In this document: positions 50,167-58,407 of the stretch, in pieces
Layout: each line of letters starts with the position of its first letter
Position numbering within the stretch: position 1 is the first letter of the stretch
Virus record (IMG/VR): IMGVR_UViG_3300050821_010780
Coordinates: 1 to 63,636 of that record
Length of the DNA: 63,636 bases
Source of the DNA: a virus
Reading direction: 5' to 3' (one strand)
Program-made: the position numbers and the translations under genes
Notes under the pieces: model-generated
The model's database searches: none
What the model was told of the DNA's origin: nothing
The model's input: the letters and a program-made list of their open reading frames with translations, nothing else

Positions 50167-50206
50167 CTGGAAATCTCCACGCTTTGCTTTAATTTTCCAG
50201 CATAAT
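50161..50206. promoter_or_regulatory. 13-bp perfect inverted repeat overlapping the ssDNA-binding protein promoter
   Basis: ATTATGCTGGAAA at 50161-50173 pairs with TTTCCAGCATAAT at 50194-50206, separated by 20 nt. There is no T-run on the minus strand after it, so an operator or structured regulatory site is preferred over a terminator. Confidence 0.6.
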
Positions 50207-50229
50207 TTTCCCGCTTGTTTTCACTTGAT

Positions 50230-50523
50230 TTATCGTTGTGAAAAACTTACAACGCGCTTGCGGAAATGATCCGTTTCACGACTAAATTGAACCTTCACGC
50301 CTTCCTTACGAAGCGAAGGAACAACCCTATCAACTACCCGACGAAGAACGCTTGGTGATTTTGGCCAATTTGTTGGTGTTGCACGACGGAGGCCCGAAGT
50401 AATTGCCTGATTAAGCTCTGTCATTGACCCATTCCACGAGCCATTTTTACGATCGAGAAGAGTTAGAATTCTTGATTGAACATTTGTCATTAGATCACGA
50501 TCTACATTGAATTTTCCAGTCAT
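50230..50523 (-). CDS. Stand-alone winged-helix protein related to the D5-primase C-terminus (97 aa)
   Basis: LLDRKNGSWNGSMTELNQAI is followed by SGLRRATPTNWPKSPSVLRR then VVDRVVPSLRKEGVKVQFSR. The pattern W-P-x-S-P-x-x-L-x-R-x3-R-x-x-P-x-L-R-x-x-G-I/V-x-V-x-F is the C-terminal winged-helix domain attached to many D5/phage primase-helicases. Here it stands alone. It is basic and likely to bind DNA, possibly at the replication origin or as a regulator of the neighbouring genes. It has an AAAGGAA ribosome-binding site. Confidence 0.68.
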   Translation of the reverse strand: MTGKFNVDRDLMTNVQSRILTLLDRKNGSWNGSMTELNQAITSGLRRATPTNWPKSPSVLRRVVDRVVPSLRKEGVKVQFSRETDHFRKRVVSFSQR

Positions 50524-50565
50524 TGTTTTATTTCCTTTCAGTTTAATATTGTTGATAAGTTAAGA

Positions 50566-50874
50566 TTACTTTTGTTTGTGTTTATAAATAAGATTGCGAA
50601 TATTGAGTATCCTTGTATAAGGGATAAGGACTTCTACGAAGTTTGACACATCTGTTGTCGATATAAGCTCTTGGTAATTTTTGGCTACATCGTCCTTATT
50701 CCCTTCTACAAAGAAGCCAACAAATTTAGCATAGTGATTTGATGTTTCATCGAATTTAGTAGCAAGAAAAAGATTACTTCCCTTACCTTCGAGTGATACT
50801 AAATACTGTGGAACTACTCTTGTTCCTACATTATAATTTGGTAATCCTGTTGGATTAATTGTTAAGTCTGACAT
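50566..50874 (-). CDS. Small protein after recA (102 aa)
   Basis: A compact alpha/beta protein (GTRVVPQYLVSLEGKGSNLF; HYAKFVGFFVEGNKDDVAKN; VEVLIPYTRILNIRNLIYKH) with an excellent AAGGAG ribosome-binding site. It lies between the RecA-like gene and the winged-helix gene. No motif was recognised. It may be a recombination accessory factor. Confidence 0.65.
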   Translation of the reverse strand: MSDLTINPTGLPNYNVGTRVVPQYLVSLEGKGSNLFLATKFDETSNHYAKFVGFFVEGNKDDVAKNYQELISTTDVSNFVEVLIPYTRILNIRNLIYKHKQK

Positions 50875-50920
50875 TATTATTTACTCCTTCTTTTTCGTTT
50901 TGTTTCAGTTTTGAGAACTT

Positions 50921-51976
50921 TTACTCACTATCATCTTCTTCTGCATCATCCCAACCCTTTATGTCATCAAAATTTTTGACATCCTTGGCAAGGTGAATGC
51001 CTTCGGCTGATACAACCAATTCCAATTGTGCGATACACTCATCTCCATCAAAAAGATGGTTCTTTTTTGCTTTGGCTTTGGTAATAATACCGTATTTATA
51101 CTTCTCGCCTTTCTTGATACGAGTAAGATCTCCTTTTCTCGAAAGCTGAATAATGAGGCTCGAAAAATAATAAAGGGCCTGACCTCCCTTTTCAATTTGA
51201 GTTGGCGCTCCCATTCCGATAGATGAATAAGTTTGATTGATAGCCAACACGGCAATGTTTTCAGCTCCGGTTTCTTTATTTGCATATCTGTTCATCAACT
51301 TAACAAACTTTTTGACTGCATAAGAATTTTCCTTTGCAGAAACACCAGGCTGCTGTGAAAAATCTTCATCCTCCTCTTTGTCTTCGGTAGAATTAAGCGA
51401 GGCCCCGACGCTATCCCAAACAATTAGAATTTTTACTTCTGGGTCCATTTCTTTCGCTGCATGCACGAATTGAGCCACTGCTTTTGCTCCATCAACTATT
51501 TTGTTGGTATCCACAATCAAAAGCTGATCAGATTTACCACCAATTTTTTCATCAAAACGAGTGGCAGAAAACTTTCTCTCTGCATCCCACAAAATGACAA
51601 GAACATTTTGTTCTTGGGCAAACTTCATAAAACACATTGCACAACTTGATTTACCGCTATCAGGTTTGCCGCTAATCTCTACAATCCGACCAAATGGCAA
51701 GCCTTTAAGATGAGTAAGGGTCTGCCAAAAATCACCCTTGGTCCATACTACGAAATCTTTGTCATCGTTGGGACGGTGAATGGTGCGACCAGTAGCAAGA
51801 CGTTTAGCTGCGCCTGCATCTTTCTTTCCATAGCTATCTTGTGCTTTTTTAACAAGCTTATCTATATCTATTCCAGCGACAATATTTTTAGTGGCTCCAT
51901 TGCTTTTCTTCTCTGAAACTGTTTCTTCTTTTACTGTCATTGCCTTCTCCATTTGTTTATTATCAGCATTCACCAT
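50921..51976 (-). CDS. RecA/UvsX-like recombinase (351 aa)
   Basis: Walker A GKPDSGKSSCAMCF, Walker B ILIVWDSVGAS, and NIAVLAINQTYSSIGMGAPT (RecA L1/L2 and motif 3 region) with GGQALYYFSSLIIQL. The C-terminus ends in an acidic tail (DDIKGWDDAEEDDSE). The start is set at the ATG at 51976, which overlaps the upstream stop as TAATG; a nearer ATG at 51940 has a better ribosome-binding site, so the true N-terminus is uncertain by about 12 residues. It should carry out strand exchange for recombination-dependent replication. Confidence 0.92.
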   Translation of the reverse strand: MVNADNKQMEKAMTVKEETVSEKKSNGATKNIVAGIDIDKLVKKAQDSYGKKDAGAAKRLATGRTIHRPNDDKDFVVWTKGDFWQTLTHLKGLPFGRIVEISGKPDSGKSSCAMCFMKFAQEQNVLVILWDAERKFSATRFDEKIGGKSDQLLIVDTNKIVDGAKAVAQFVHAAKEMDPEVKILIVWDSVGASLNSTEDKEEDEDFSQQPGVSAKENSYAVKKFVKLMNRYANKETGAENIAVLAINQTYSSIGMGAPTQIEKGGQALYYFSSLIIQLSRKGDLTRIKKGEKYKYGIITKAKAKKNHLFDGDECIAQLELVVSAEGIHLAKDVKNFDDIKGWDDAEEDDSE

Positions 51977-52398
51977 TATTCTGCCCAACTTTTTGTTTTA
52001 CCTATATTACGAAAGTAAATATGACCATCTTTAAGAGTATTCAAAATAAATGACCACTTTTTTAGTGAAGCCTCTGCTTGTGCTGCATTTGTTTTAGCAG
52101 ACATAACTTCTGAATTTTTAGCTACAAAATTAGTTAACATACTTTCAGTTATTTTTTTATCAACATTAGATGTTTTACATTCAAAATATTTTTCGGCTTC
52201 CAATCTTGCAATCTCATTCTTGGCTTGTTTTGAAGCCAACTCAACTTCCTCTATTAGAAATGATATTTTCATTTGAGCAACCAAAAACATTGCTGCTGTT
52301 CTTTCTGCCATTTCCTGATCATACTTTTTTCTACTTGCCTTTGTCGTCTCTTCCAAGCAAGAAGAAATTAAATCTTCAACTTCTTTTCTGTCAGCCAT
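51976..52398 (-). CDS. UvsY-like recombination mediator candidate (140 aa)
   Basis: An all-helical protein with a hydrophobic-charged pattern (ERTAAMFLVAQMKISFLIEE; VELASKQAKNEIARLEAEKY). It ends EASLKKWSFILNTLKDGHIY then FRNIGKTKSWAE. Length, helical character, the C-terminal W-x-(F/I)-L-x(4,6)-I-x-F-R motif and its place directly upstream of the UvsX-like gene resemble T4 UvsY, the factor that loads UvsX on SSB-covered ssDNA. Sequence identity is too low to be sure. Confidence 0.5.
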   Translation of the reverse strand: MADRKEVEDLISSCLEETTKASRKKYDQEMAERTAAMFLVAQMKISFLIEEVELASKQAKNEIARLEAEKYFECKTSNVDKKITESMLTNFVAKNSEVMSAKTNAAQAEASLKKWSFILNTLKDGHIYFRNIGKTKSWAE

Positions 52399-52747
52399 TT
52401 TTATTCTCTTTCTTTTCGTTGCTATTTATGTTACTCAAAAGTTTATTTGCTTCAGCAATTTTATCTCTCAACTTGCTACATAAACCTTCAACTTTACTAT
52501 GCATCAATCGCAAATGTTGATGATTCATTATTGCTAATACGAAACAAAATACCTCCATTGAAGTGTATTTTTGACTTGGTGGTTTTACGAATACTATCAA
52601 TCCGTTATTATCTGTTTCAAATAGATCATCAAATAATGCTTCGCCCTTAAACGAAGGCCGATCGTACGACCTACAAATTTGCTGATAGTAAGCAAACTCT
52701 TCTTCCGTCATATCGACTTTCTTATTCGAGATTATCTTTATTGACAC
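52391..52747 (-). CDS. Small replication-module protein (118 aa)
   Basis: A GTG start (52747) follows directly after the previous stop. EEEFAYYQQICRSYDRPSFK and EALFDDLFETDNNGLIVFVK look beta/helical, then PPSQKYTSMEVFCFVLAIMN and a helical Lys/Asn tail. No known family. The position upstream of the UvsY-like candidate suggests a role in recombination or replication initiation. Confidence 0.6.
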   Translation of the reverse strand: MSIKIISNKKVDMTEEEFAYYQQICRSYDRPSFKGEALFDDLFETDNNGLIVFVKPPSQKYTSMEVFCFVLAIMNHQHLRLMHSKVEGLCSKLRDKIAEANKLLSNINSNEKKENKNG

Positions 52748-52748
52748 C

Positions 52749-53330
52749 TTACTCTGATCTCCTAAATTTTCCCTCGCCTTGGGCTTGTGATCGTAATCTC
52801 TTCAACTTTTGAAGCTCTAATTCTTGTGGAACTGGTGGTTCTTCAAAAAGATTTGACATTGCACTCTTGTCCGAGTTATCGAATGATCCAGTCTCTTCCA
52901 TTTCTACCTCGTCTTCAACAACATCGTTCAACGTAATTGTCTGACCCTTTATTTTATCTACCATACTCTTGAAGTTTGCACCGGAGCGCTTTGCAAATAC
53001 TGTTGTTTCTTCTACATCTGATATATCATCTCCGTCCGAACGTTTGACGATATTTCCTTTGCCTGAACGAAAACTTCTTTCTGAATTTTCAATCTTCACT
53101 TCTTCATTCAGATCAAATTTCTTAAGCGAATAATTAGCCATTAACCAATCCTCAATTTGAGACATATATTTTGCCGAATTATCCATTGTCTCTTTAAGAT
53201 TGCTTAAAATAATTTGTAACTCAGTATCAATTATCTCTTTTCCGCAGAATGGACAAGTATTACATTTTATCGCGTGAGCAAATTTCGTGGATATATTTTC
53301 TTGACAAGATTTACACTTCAAGACTATCAC
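52749..53330 (-). CDS. Zinc-ribbon protein with acidic middle (193 aa)
   Basis: A GTG start (53330) gives MIVLKCKSCQENISTKFAHA then IKCNTCPFCGKEI, a clear C-x2-C...C-x2-C-x2-C ribbon (residues 6-32). Helices follow (LNKL-type), then an acidic Ser/Asp segment (DGDDISDVEETTVFAKRSGA) and a charged C-terminus (KLKRLRSQAQGEGKFRRSE). It overlaps the previous gene by 20 nt. It could be a DNA-binding accessory or polymerase-associated factor. Confidence 0.65.
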   Translation of the reverse strand: MIVLKCKSCQENISTKFAHAIKCNTCPFCGKEIIDTELQIILSNLKETMDNSAKYMSQIEDWLMANYSLKKFDLNEEVKIENSERSFRSGKGNIVKRSDGDDISDVEETTVFAKRSGANFKSMVDKIKGQTITLNDVVEDEVEMEETGSFDNSDKSAMSNLFEEPPVPQELELQKLKRLRSQAQGEGKFRRSE

Positions 53331-53595
53331 CTTCTTTAATATTAGATACTTCCTCTGTACTATTTTTACCTAATTTTCTATCTCTATTTTCAGTATGAAC
53401 TTTTTCATGAAAGGAAATAATTTTCTCTTGGATATGTATTGGCATACTTGTTGAATGTATAGATCTCGCTGCATTAAGTGCGTAAGAAATTTCTTTACAC
53501 AATTTATCTACTTCTGTTTCTGTCTTTTTATTTGGATCTATATTCCTGACCTTTAAAAGATGAAGCATTACGCGTTTCAACAAGTTAATTTCCAT
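53311..53595 (-). CDS. Small helical protein after the DNA polymerase gene (94 aa, start uncertain)
   Basis: The first ATG after the polymerase stop is at 53595 (MEINLLKRVMLHLLKVRNID); an in-frame ATG at 53670 inside the polymerase 3' end is possible but has no ribosome-binding site. The product is helical and basic (LCKEISYALNAARSIHSTSM; IQEKIISFHEKVHTENRDRK). No known motif. Confidence 0.55.
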   Translation of the reverse strand: MEINLLKRVMLHLLKVRNIDPNKKTETEVDKLCKEISYALNAARSIHSTSMPIHIQEKIISFHEKVHTENRDRKLGKNSTEEVSNIKEGDSLEV

Positions 53596-53644
53596 TTTTA
53601 CCAATGAAAACCAATACTTAACATATATATCCTTGACCGTATCT

Positions 53645-56600
53645 TTAATTCGTCGGAAACTCAAATTCATCGTCATCACCATTATCATCCTTGGTTAAAT
53701 CAATCAATCCCTCTATAAATAGCTGATCCTCCAACGACACTATTGTATCATCTATGTTCGTAAGATCAACCTGGCCCATATCATTATTCTTTTGCGTCTT
53801 TCTTGTAGAAAGTTTTTTCGTTTTCAAATCTTTTGGCATCGGTGGCGAACATTGAAAATCAAAAAGTGTATCCATTATAATACCAATATTATCTTCGTAA
53901 ATATTCACTGAACCGGCGAAATGTATAGCAAGACCAGGCTCAAATTTACGCTCGTTTTTTAGCTCTTTCATTCTTTTCTTTATTTCCTTCCATTTATCAG
54001 GGAAAATTGTCAAAGTGATTTGTTCGCTAAGTTCATCTTCAATAGTTGCTTTGATCATGTCTTGGCCAAGATATTTTGATGTCTCTTTCTTTACTTTGAA
54101 TTCGTGAATACTTTTAACTTCTGCACGCATATCCTTAATATAATCTCTATCATCCATATTCACAATATCTTTTACGAGAACTGATTTATGCTTAAAGAAA
54201 TTTGAATACGCATCAATTTTATTGCATATGAAAGCTTCTCCAAGATAAAATTTTTCAAGCGCATATAATTCTTGAACTGGCCATTCTTTTTCCACTGGCC
54301 AAGGATATTCAAATGTTTCTGTATTTTTATCGTGTGTCTTTAACCATACTTGCAATTTCTTTTTGTAATCAGAACAATATAAGAACAATAACTTACGAGG
54401 AACATTAAACATATCAAAACATCCGCTCGCAGCAAGCGCTTGTATTGTATTTGATCTTAATACTTTTGGATCGCACCGTGCTATGAAGTCAGCAAAACTT
54501 GTAAATGGTCGTTTGCTAACAATTTCCTTAATAGCATCTTCTCCAACGAATTTAAGCGCTTCAAGCCCTGTTAATAATGATTTGTCAGATTGAAGTTTGT
54601 ATGTCATATCTGACTTATTGATGTCAGGTGGATGTATCCTTATCTTCATAGCGCGAATTTCTTGCTTGATCTTATCGATATTTTCTTTTGATATCTTTGA
54701 AGCCGATCTAACTTCGAACATCAAATTGGAAAGAAGAAATTCAATTGGAAAGTGAGCTTTTAAATATGCGGTATGATAACTTACCATCGAATAAACAATT
54801 GCGTGAGATAAATTAAATGCGTATGATCCAAATTTTGAAACTATATCATCCCATATTTTGATTGTTATTTCTTTATTGATACCGTTCTTGAATGCTCCCT
54901 CAATAAATTCCTGCCTCCATTTTTCTACCTTCTCTGGATTTTTGCCCTTCTCTTTTGTAAGCTTTCTTAACTTATCTGCTTCTGCAAGATCCCACCCAGC
55001 AACATCTTTCGCAAGAATAAGCAAGCTTTCGTCATATAGCTGAAAACCAAACGTATTTTTAAAAGCACGTTCAAGACTTGGATGTAGTAATTTATGCTTA
55101 ATTTTTCCTTCTCTTGCTTTAATAAAGTCTGCTCTAATTGCCTTGGTGACTGGACGAGCAATTGCTGTAATAACCGCTAAATCCTCAATACTCTTTGGCT
55201 TTATCTTTTTGCATAGATCTATTGTTCCGGCACTTGTTCCGAATTGAAACACACCGAATGTATCACCGCTCGTTATTAGATCATATGTTTTCTTGTCATA
55301 CTCATCATAATCTATTGTGGGAACTTCTTTATCGGCTTTTTTTATCAATCTATTTGTTTCATCTATAATATCAAGTGTTTCAAGCCCAAGAATATCTATC
55401 TTTACAAGACCAGCTTCTTCAACTCTATCCTTATCAAATTGAGTAGATATGATCCCATCCTTATCAATTCGTAGTGGAATTATTGTGTGTAGTGGTCGTT
55501 GAGATACTATGATGCCAGATGCATGCACGCCTAATGCACGTGGCTTTCCACAAATAGCTGCATATTTTTCCAACAATGGATATCGTTCAACATACATAGA
55601 ATATAATGGCGATTTTTCTACCATCTCTTTATATGTTCTAACTTCTTTTCCTTCTACTGAACGCTTTGGTATTATATCAGCAATATCAGTGCCAATTTTT
55701 ACAGCTGTTTTTCTATCTCCACCAAATTCACAAGATCTTGATATATCTCTCACATACACTTTTGGCGTTATGAATATAATATTCGTGATTTGAGCAAAGT
55801 TTTCTTTACCATATTTGGTTATGAGATACTGTAATATCTTATCTCTTTGTCCCTTTGCAAAATCCAAATCAATATCAGAATAGGATGCTTTAAGCTTATT
55901 ATGAAACCTTTGAAAAACAAGACCATATTTAATCGGATCTGCTTTATGAATTCCAAGTAAATATGCTACTAATGATCCTCCGCAACTCCCACGGCCAGGC
56001 GACGTAGATAGTCCGTTAGTTTTGGCCCAATTTACTATATCAGCCACTATTAACATATAGGAACTAACACCACAATAGTATAGTGTATCAAGTTCTTCTT
56101 CAAGTCTATCTTTGTATTCTTTATCTTTACCGATCGGTGTTTTTAGTTTCAGGGCCATTTCACAACGGAAACGAAGATAATTCTTATCCGCATCAAGTTT
56201 CTTAATACTATCTGATTGTTTTTCTAACCAGACTTTAAAATCACCATAGTATTTATCTTGTTCTATTGGAAATATTGGTAATTCTTTTTTACCTGGGCTA
56301 TCATACATAGGATCTATCCAAATAGGATCTTCACACATATCAGCGAATTGAATAGTATTCTCGCATATTTGCTCTGCAAATTCCTGTGTATAATTTCTTG
56401 CGAAAAAAGCCTTAACATCTTCCGTTGATTTTAGATATAAATCTGGTACGCTATATTTTAATCGCGCATTTGAATATACCGGCTGCATCGCACCTACCGC
56501 CAACATAACATCGTGCGTTTCTGCATCTTCTTTACACAGATAATGTGTATTTGTTGTTGGTATTATTTTGACATCATACTTCTTTGCCAATCTAATAATT

Positions 56601-57190
56601 TGAGTATTTGTAAATACTTGATTGATACTTTCTGAATAAAAACTTGTTGGCCTATTCAAATGATGCGTCTGAACTTCTAATCCTAAATTAGATCCGAACA
56701 ATTCTATTAAACGCTGAATTGTTGCTTCTGCTTCTTCAAATTTCTTTACATTCAACAACTGACTAACTATACCATTACCACAGGCAGTGAGGCAAATTAA
56801 TCCATTTCGATATTTTTCAAGCAATTTCCAATCTATAATCGTGAGTGGTCGTTTTGTTATTCCAACAGAATTTTCAAAACCAATTTTTGTAAGTGCTAAT
56901 AAGTTTTGATATCCTACAACATTCTTTGCTAATAATACTACTTGACGAAGTTTGCTTTTTTTCTCTTCCATTGAATTTAAGAAGTAGAACTCGCTCCCTA
57001 TTATTAACTTAACACCTGTTTCTTTTGAAGCTTTTAAACTATCCCACGCACCACTCAATGTTGAGTAATCGGTAATCCCTATACCTGGCTGATTCAATTC
57101 TTTGGCTTTCAAGAATAAATCTTGTGGTGATACCAAAGAATTTAGTAATGAGAAATAAGTATGGTTATGTAGTGAAATAAAATTAGACAT
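53645..57190 (-). CDS. dnaE: DNA polymerase III alpha subunit-like replicative polymerase (1181 aa)
   Basis: An N-terminal PHP domain begins FISLHNHTYFSLLNSLVSPQ, with GIGITDYSTLSGAWD and GSEFYFLNS. A C-family polymerase core follows: TSPGRGSCGGSLVAYLLGI, SYSDIDLDFAKGQRD (catalytic Asp pair near residues 439-443) and VKIDILGLETLDII (third Asp, near residue 600). Finger motifs are FHNKLKAS and FGSYAFNLSHAIVYSMVSYH. The OB domain and C-terminus end with NVYEDNIGIIMDTLFDF-like text and an acidic tail. All catalytic residues look intact. It overlaps the M41-like gene by TAATG. A phage-encoded DnaE is uncommon compared with family A or B polymerases. Confidence 0.95.
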   Translation of the reverse strand: MSNFISLHNHTYFSLLNSLVSPQDLFLKAKELNQPGIGITDYSTLSGAWDSLKASKETGVKLIIGSEFYFLNSMEEKKSKLRQVVLLAKNVVGYQNLLALTKIGFENSVGITKRPLTIIDWKLLEKYRNGLICLTACGNGIVSQLLNVKKFEEAEATIQRLIELFGSNLGLEVQTHHLNRPTSFYSESINQVFTNTQIIRLAKKYDVKIIPTTNTHYLCKEDAETHDVMLAVGAMQPVYSNARLKYSVPDLYLKSTEDVKAFFARNYTQEFAEQICENTIQFADMCEDPIWIDPMYDSPGKKELPIFPIEQDKYYGDFKVWLEKQSDSIKKLDADKNYLRFRCEMALKLKTPIGKDKEYKDRLEEELDTLYYCGVSSYMLIVADIVNWAKTNGLSTSPGRGSCGGSLVAYLLGIHKADPIKYGLVFQRFHNKLKASYSDIDLDFAKGQRDKILQYLITKYGKENFAQITNIIFITPKVYVRDISRSCEFGGDRKTAVKIGTDIADIIPKRSVEGKEVRTYKEMVEKSPLYSMYVERYPLLEKYAAICGKPRALGVHASGIIVSQRPLHTIIPLRIDKDGIISTQFDKDRVEEAGLVKIDILGLETLDIIDETNRLIKKADKEVPTIDYDEYDKKTYDLITSGDTFGVFQFGTSAGTIDLCKKIKPKSIEDLAVITAIARPVTKAIRADFIKAREGKIKHKLLHPSLERAFKNTFGFQLYDESLLILAKDVAGWDLAEADKLRKLTKEKGKNPEKVEKWRQEFIEGAFKNGINKEITIKIWDDIVSKFGSYAFNLSHAIVYSMVSYHTAYLKAHFPIEFLLSNLMFEVRSASKISKENIDKIKQEIRAMKIRIHPPDINKSDMTYKLQSDKSLLTGLEALKFVGEDAIKEIVSKRPFTSFADFIARCDPKVLRSNTIQALAASGCFDMFNVPRKLLFLYCSDYKKKLQVWLKTHDKNTETFEYPWPVEKEWPVQELYALEKFYLGEAFICNKIDAYSNFFKHKSVLVKDIVNMDDRDYIKDMRAEVKSIHEFKVKKETSKYLGQDMIKATIEDELSEQITLTIFPDKWKEIKKRMKELKNERKFEPGLAIHFAGSVNIYEDNIGIIMDTLFDFQCSPPMPKDLKTKKLSTRKTQKNNDMGQVDLTNIDDTIVSLEDQLFIEGLIDLTKDDNGDDDEFEFPTN

Positions 57191-57840
57191 TAGATTGTGT
57201 ATATCGTATCTTCCAGAATTGCTTCTTTTATATATATTTCGGATGGTATATTCTTTTCATTATGTAATAACTTAATCTTTTTGAAACGCTCTTTCCAAAA
57301 ATCATTATGATTAGTTTTCTTGGTTAGAATAGACTTTAACTCATCAAAAGATAACTTCTTCTTTTTGTATAAAGTATGAGCAACTATTTTTACACCATCC
57401 CAATGCTCTTTGAGAATTTGAGATGCATTATACTGAATTTGTTTCTTCAATAAGTATGTATGTTTACCTGGTTCAGCTAATTTACCTTTTCTAATTAGAT
57501 CAGCGGCCATAGCAATATCAATCGCGGAGCCTCTTCGCAAATGCATTGGAAATTTATCTGATCCACATATTTCCTTATAGTATATGCGTTCCCCAGATAA
57601 TCCACCATATAGTGTTTGTAATTCCTGCATAAGAATGATTACTAATAAATCATGATCTTGTATATTGGATGTATCGAACAATAAATAATCCGTTGTTCCT
57701 TCATTTGTTTCTGGGCTCATACTTACATTTGATATCTTGATATAATTAAAAAGACCACATATTATATGACTACTTTCGTGCCAAGAAGTTGCGATTTTTT
57801 CATAATCGTGAGATTGTTTTTTGACATCCGATATCATCAT
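57190..57840 (-). CDS. HExxH zinc peptidase-like protein resembling FtsH M41 (216 aa)
   Basis: IATSWHESSHIICGLFNYIK holds an HExxH (H21-E22-S23-S24-H25). LYGGLSGERIYYKEICG resembles the LGGRAAEE-like stretch, and GSAIDIAMAADLIRKGKLAE the GASNDL-like stretch with the third zinc-ligand Asp of the M41/FtsH peptidase domain. No AAA+ domain is present. The C-terminal helices are charged. It stands beside two tiny helical genes and before the polymerase gene. A soluble zinc peptidase might cut phage or host proteins during infection. The family call is by motif order only. Confidence 0.65.
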   Translation of the reverse strand: MMISDVKKQSHDYEKIATSWHESSHIICGLFNYIKISNVSMSPETNEGTTDYLLFDTSNIQDHDLLVIILMQELQTLYGGLSGERIYYKEICGSDKFPMHLRRGSAIDIAMAADLIRKGKLAEPGKHTYLLKKQIQYNASQILKEHWDGVKIVAHTLYKKKKLSFDELKSILTKKTNHNDFWKERFKKIKLLHNEKNIPSEIYIKEAILEDTIYTI

Positions 57841-58127
57841 AGCAATTTCAATATACTTTCTAACTTATCTATACCAATATCACAGTTGTCTATTTTGCAT
57901 TTGATTTGCAATCTATTAGATCCAAATGGACCAATGGCCACGAGATATATATCTTCGATGTATAAAAGACCGTTCTTTATGTATAACTTGTTATTTGAAT
58001 AACCATTGTCTATGAAATACTGTGTATATTTTTCTTCAAGAGAAATTGATAATTCAAAAAGTAATTGCTTTTTCTTATTGCAATTACAATTAGTCAAATT
58101 TAGAATAGTTTTTTTGACCTCTGTCAA
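57837..58127 (-). CDS. Small cysteine-containing protein (96 aa, TTG start)
   Basis: A TTG start overlaps the upstream stop as TTGA. MTEVKKTILNLTNCNCNKKK is followed by FELSISLEEKYTQYFIDNGY and a beta-like stretch (IKNGLLYIEDIYLVAIGPFG; RLQIKCKIDNCDIGIDKLES). Two Cys pairs could bind zinc. It is coupled to the peptidase-like gene by ATGA. It might be an inhibitor or partner of that peptidase, which is speculative. Confidence 0.55.
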   Translation of the reverse strand: MTEVKKTILNLTNCNCNKKKQLLFELSISLEEKYTQYFIDNGYSNNKLYIKNGLLYIEDIYLVAIGPFGSNRLQIKCKIDNCDIGIDKLESILKLL

Positions 58128-58396
58128 ATATTTATACCCCTATTTTCAAGAATGTATAAGCAATACTTAATCTTTGCCATTTCAAGCGATTTATTCTCCC
58201 GATATGGTGCCGCTAATTCTTTTGCTGTTTCTTTCGCTTTGGTGAGTTTTTCATCTTCATCCTTGGCTTTTTCAACATCATACAGATTGCTTTCACAAGT
58301 CAATATACGAGATTTAATTTCATCTCCATTCATTCCATCGATAGCATCAATAAATTCTGGTGATAGTTTCTTCATTACTTTATTTATATCTTGCAT
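58124..58396 (-). CDS. Small helical protein (90 aa)
   Basis: An AAGGAG ribosome-binding site precedes MQDINKVMKKLSPEFIDAID. The product is a charged helical bundle (GDEIKSRILTCESNLYDVEK; LTKAKETAKELAAPYRENKS). No family recognised. It lies between the trigger-factor-like gene and the small Cys-containing gene. Confidence 0.6.
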   Translation of the reverse strand: MQDINKVMKKLSPEFIDAIDGMNGDEIKSRILTCESNLYDVEKAKDEDEKLTKAKETAKELAAPYRENKSLEMAKIKYCLYILENRGINI

Positions 58397-58407
58397 TGTC
58401 TTACTCC

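Noticed and set aside
50161-50206. Inverted repeat as a terminator
   Set aside because: No T-run follows on either strand in the needed place, and the spacer is 20 nt.
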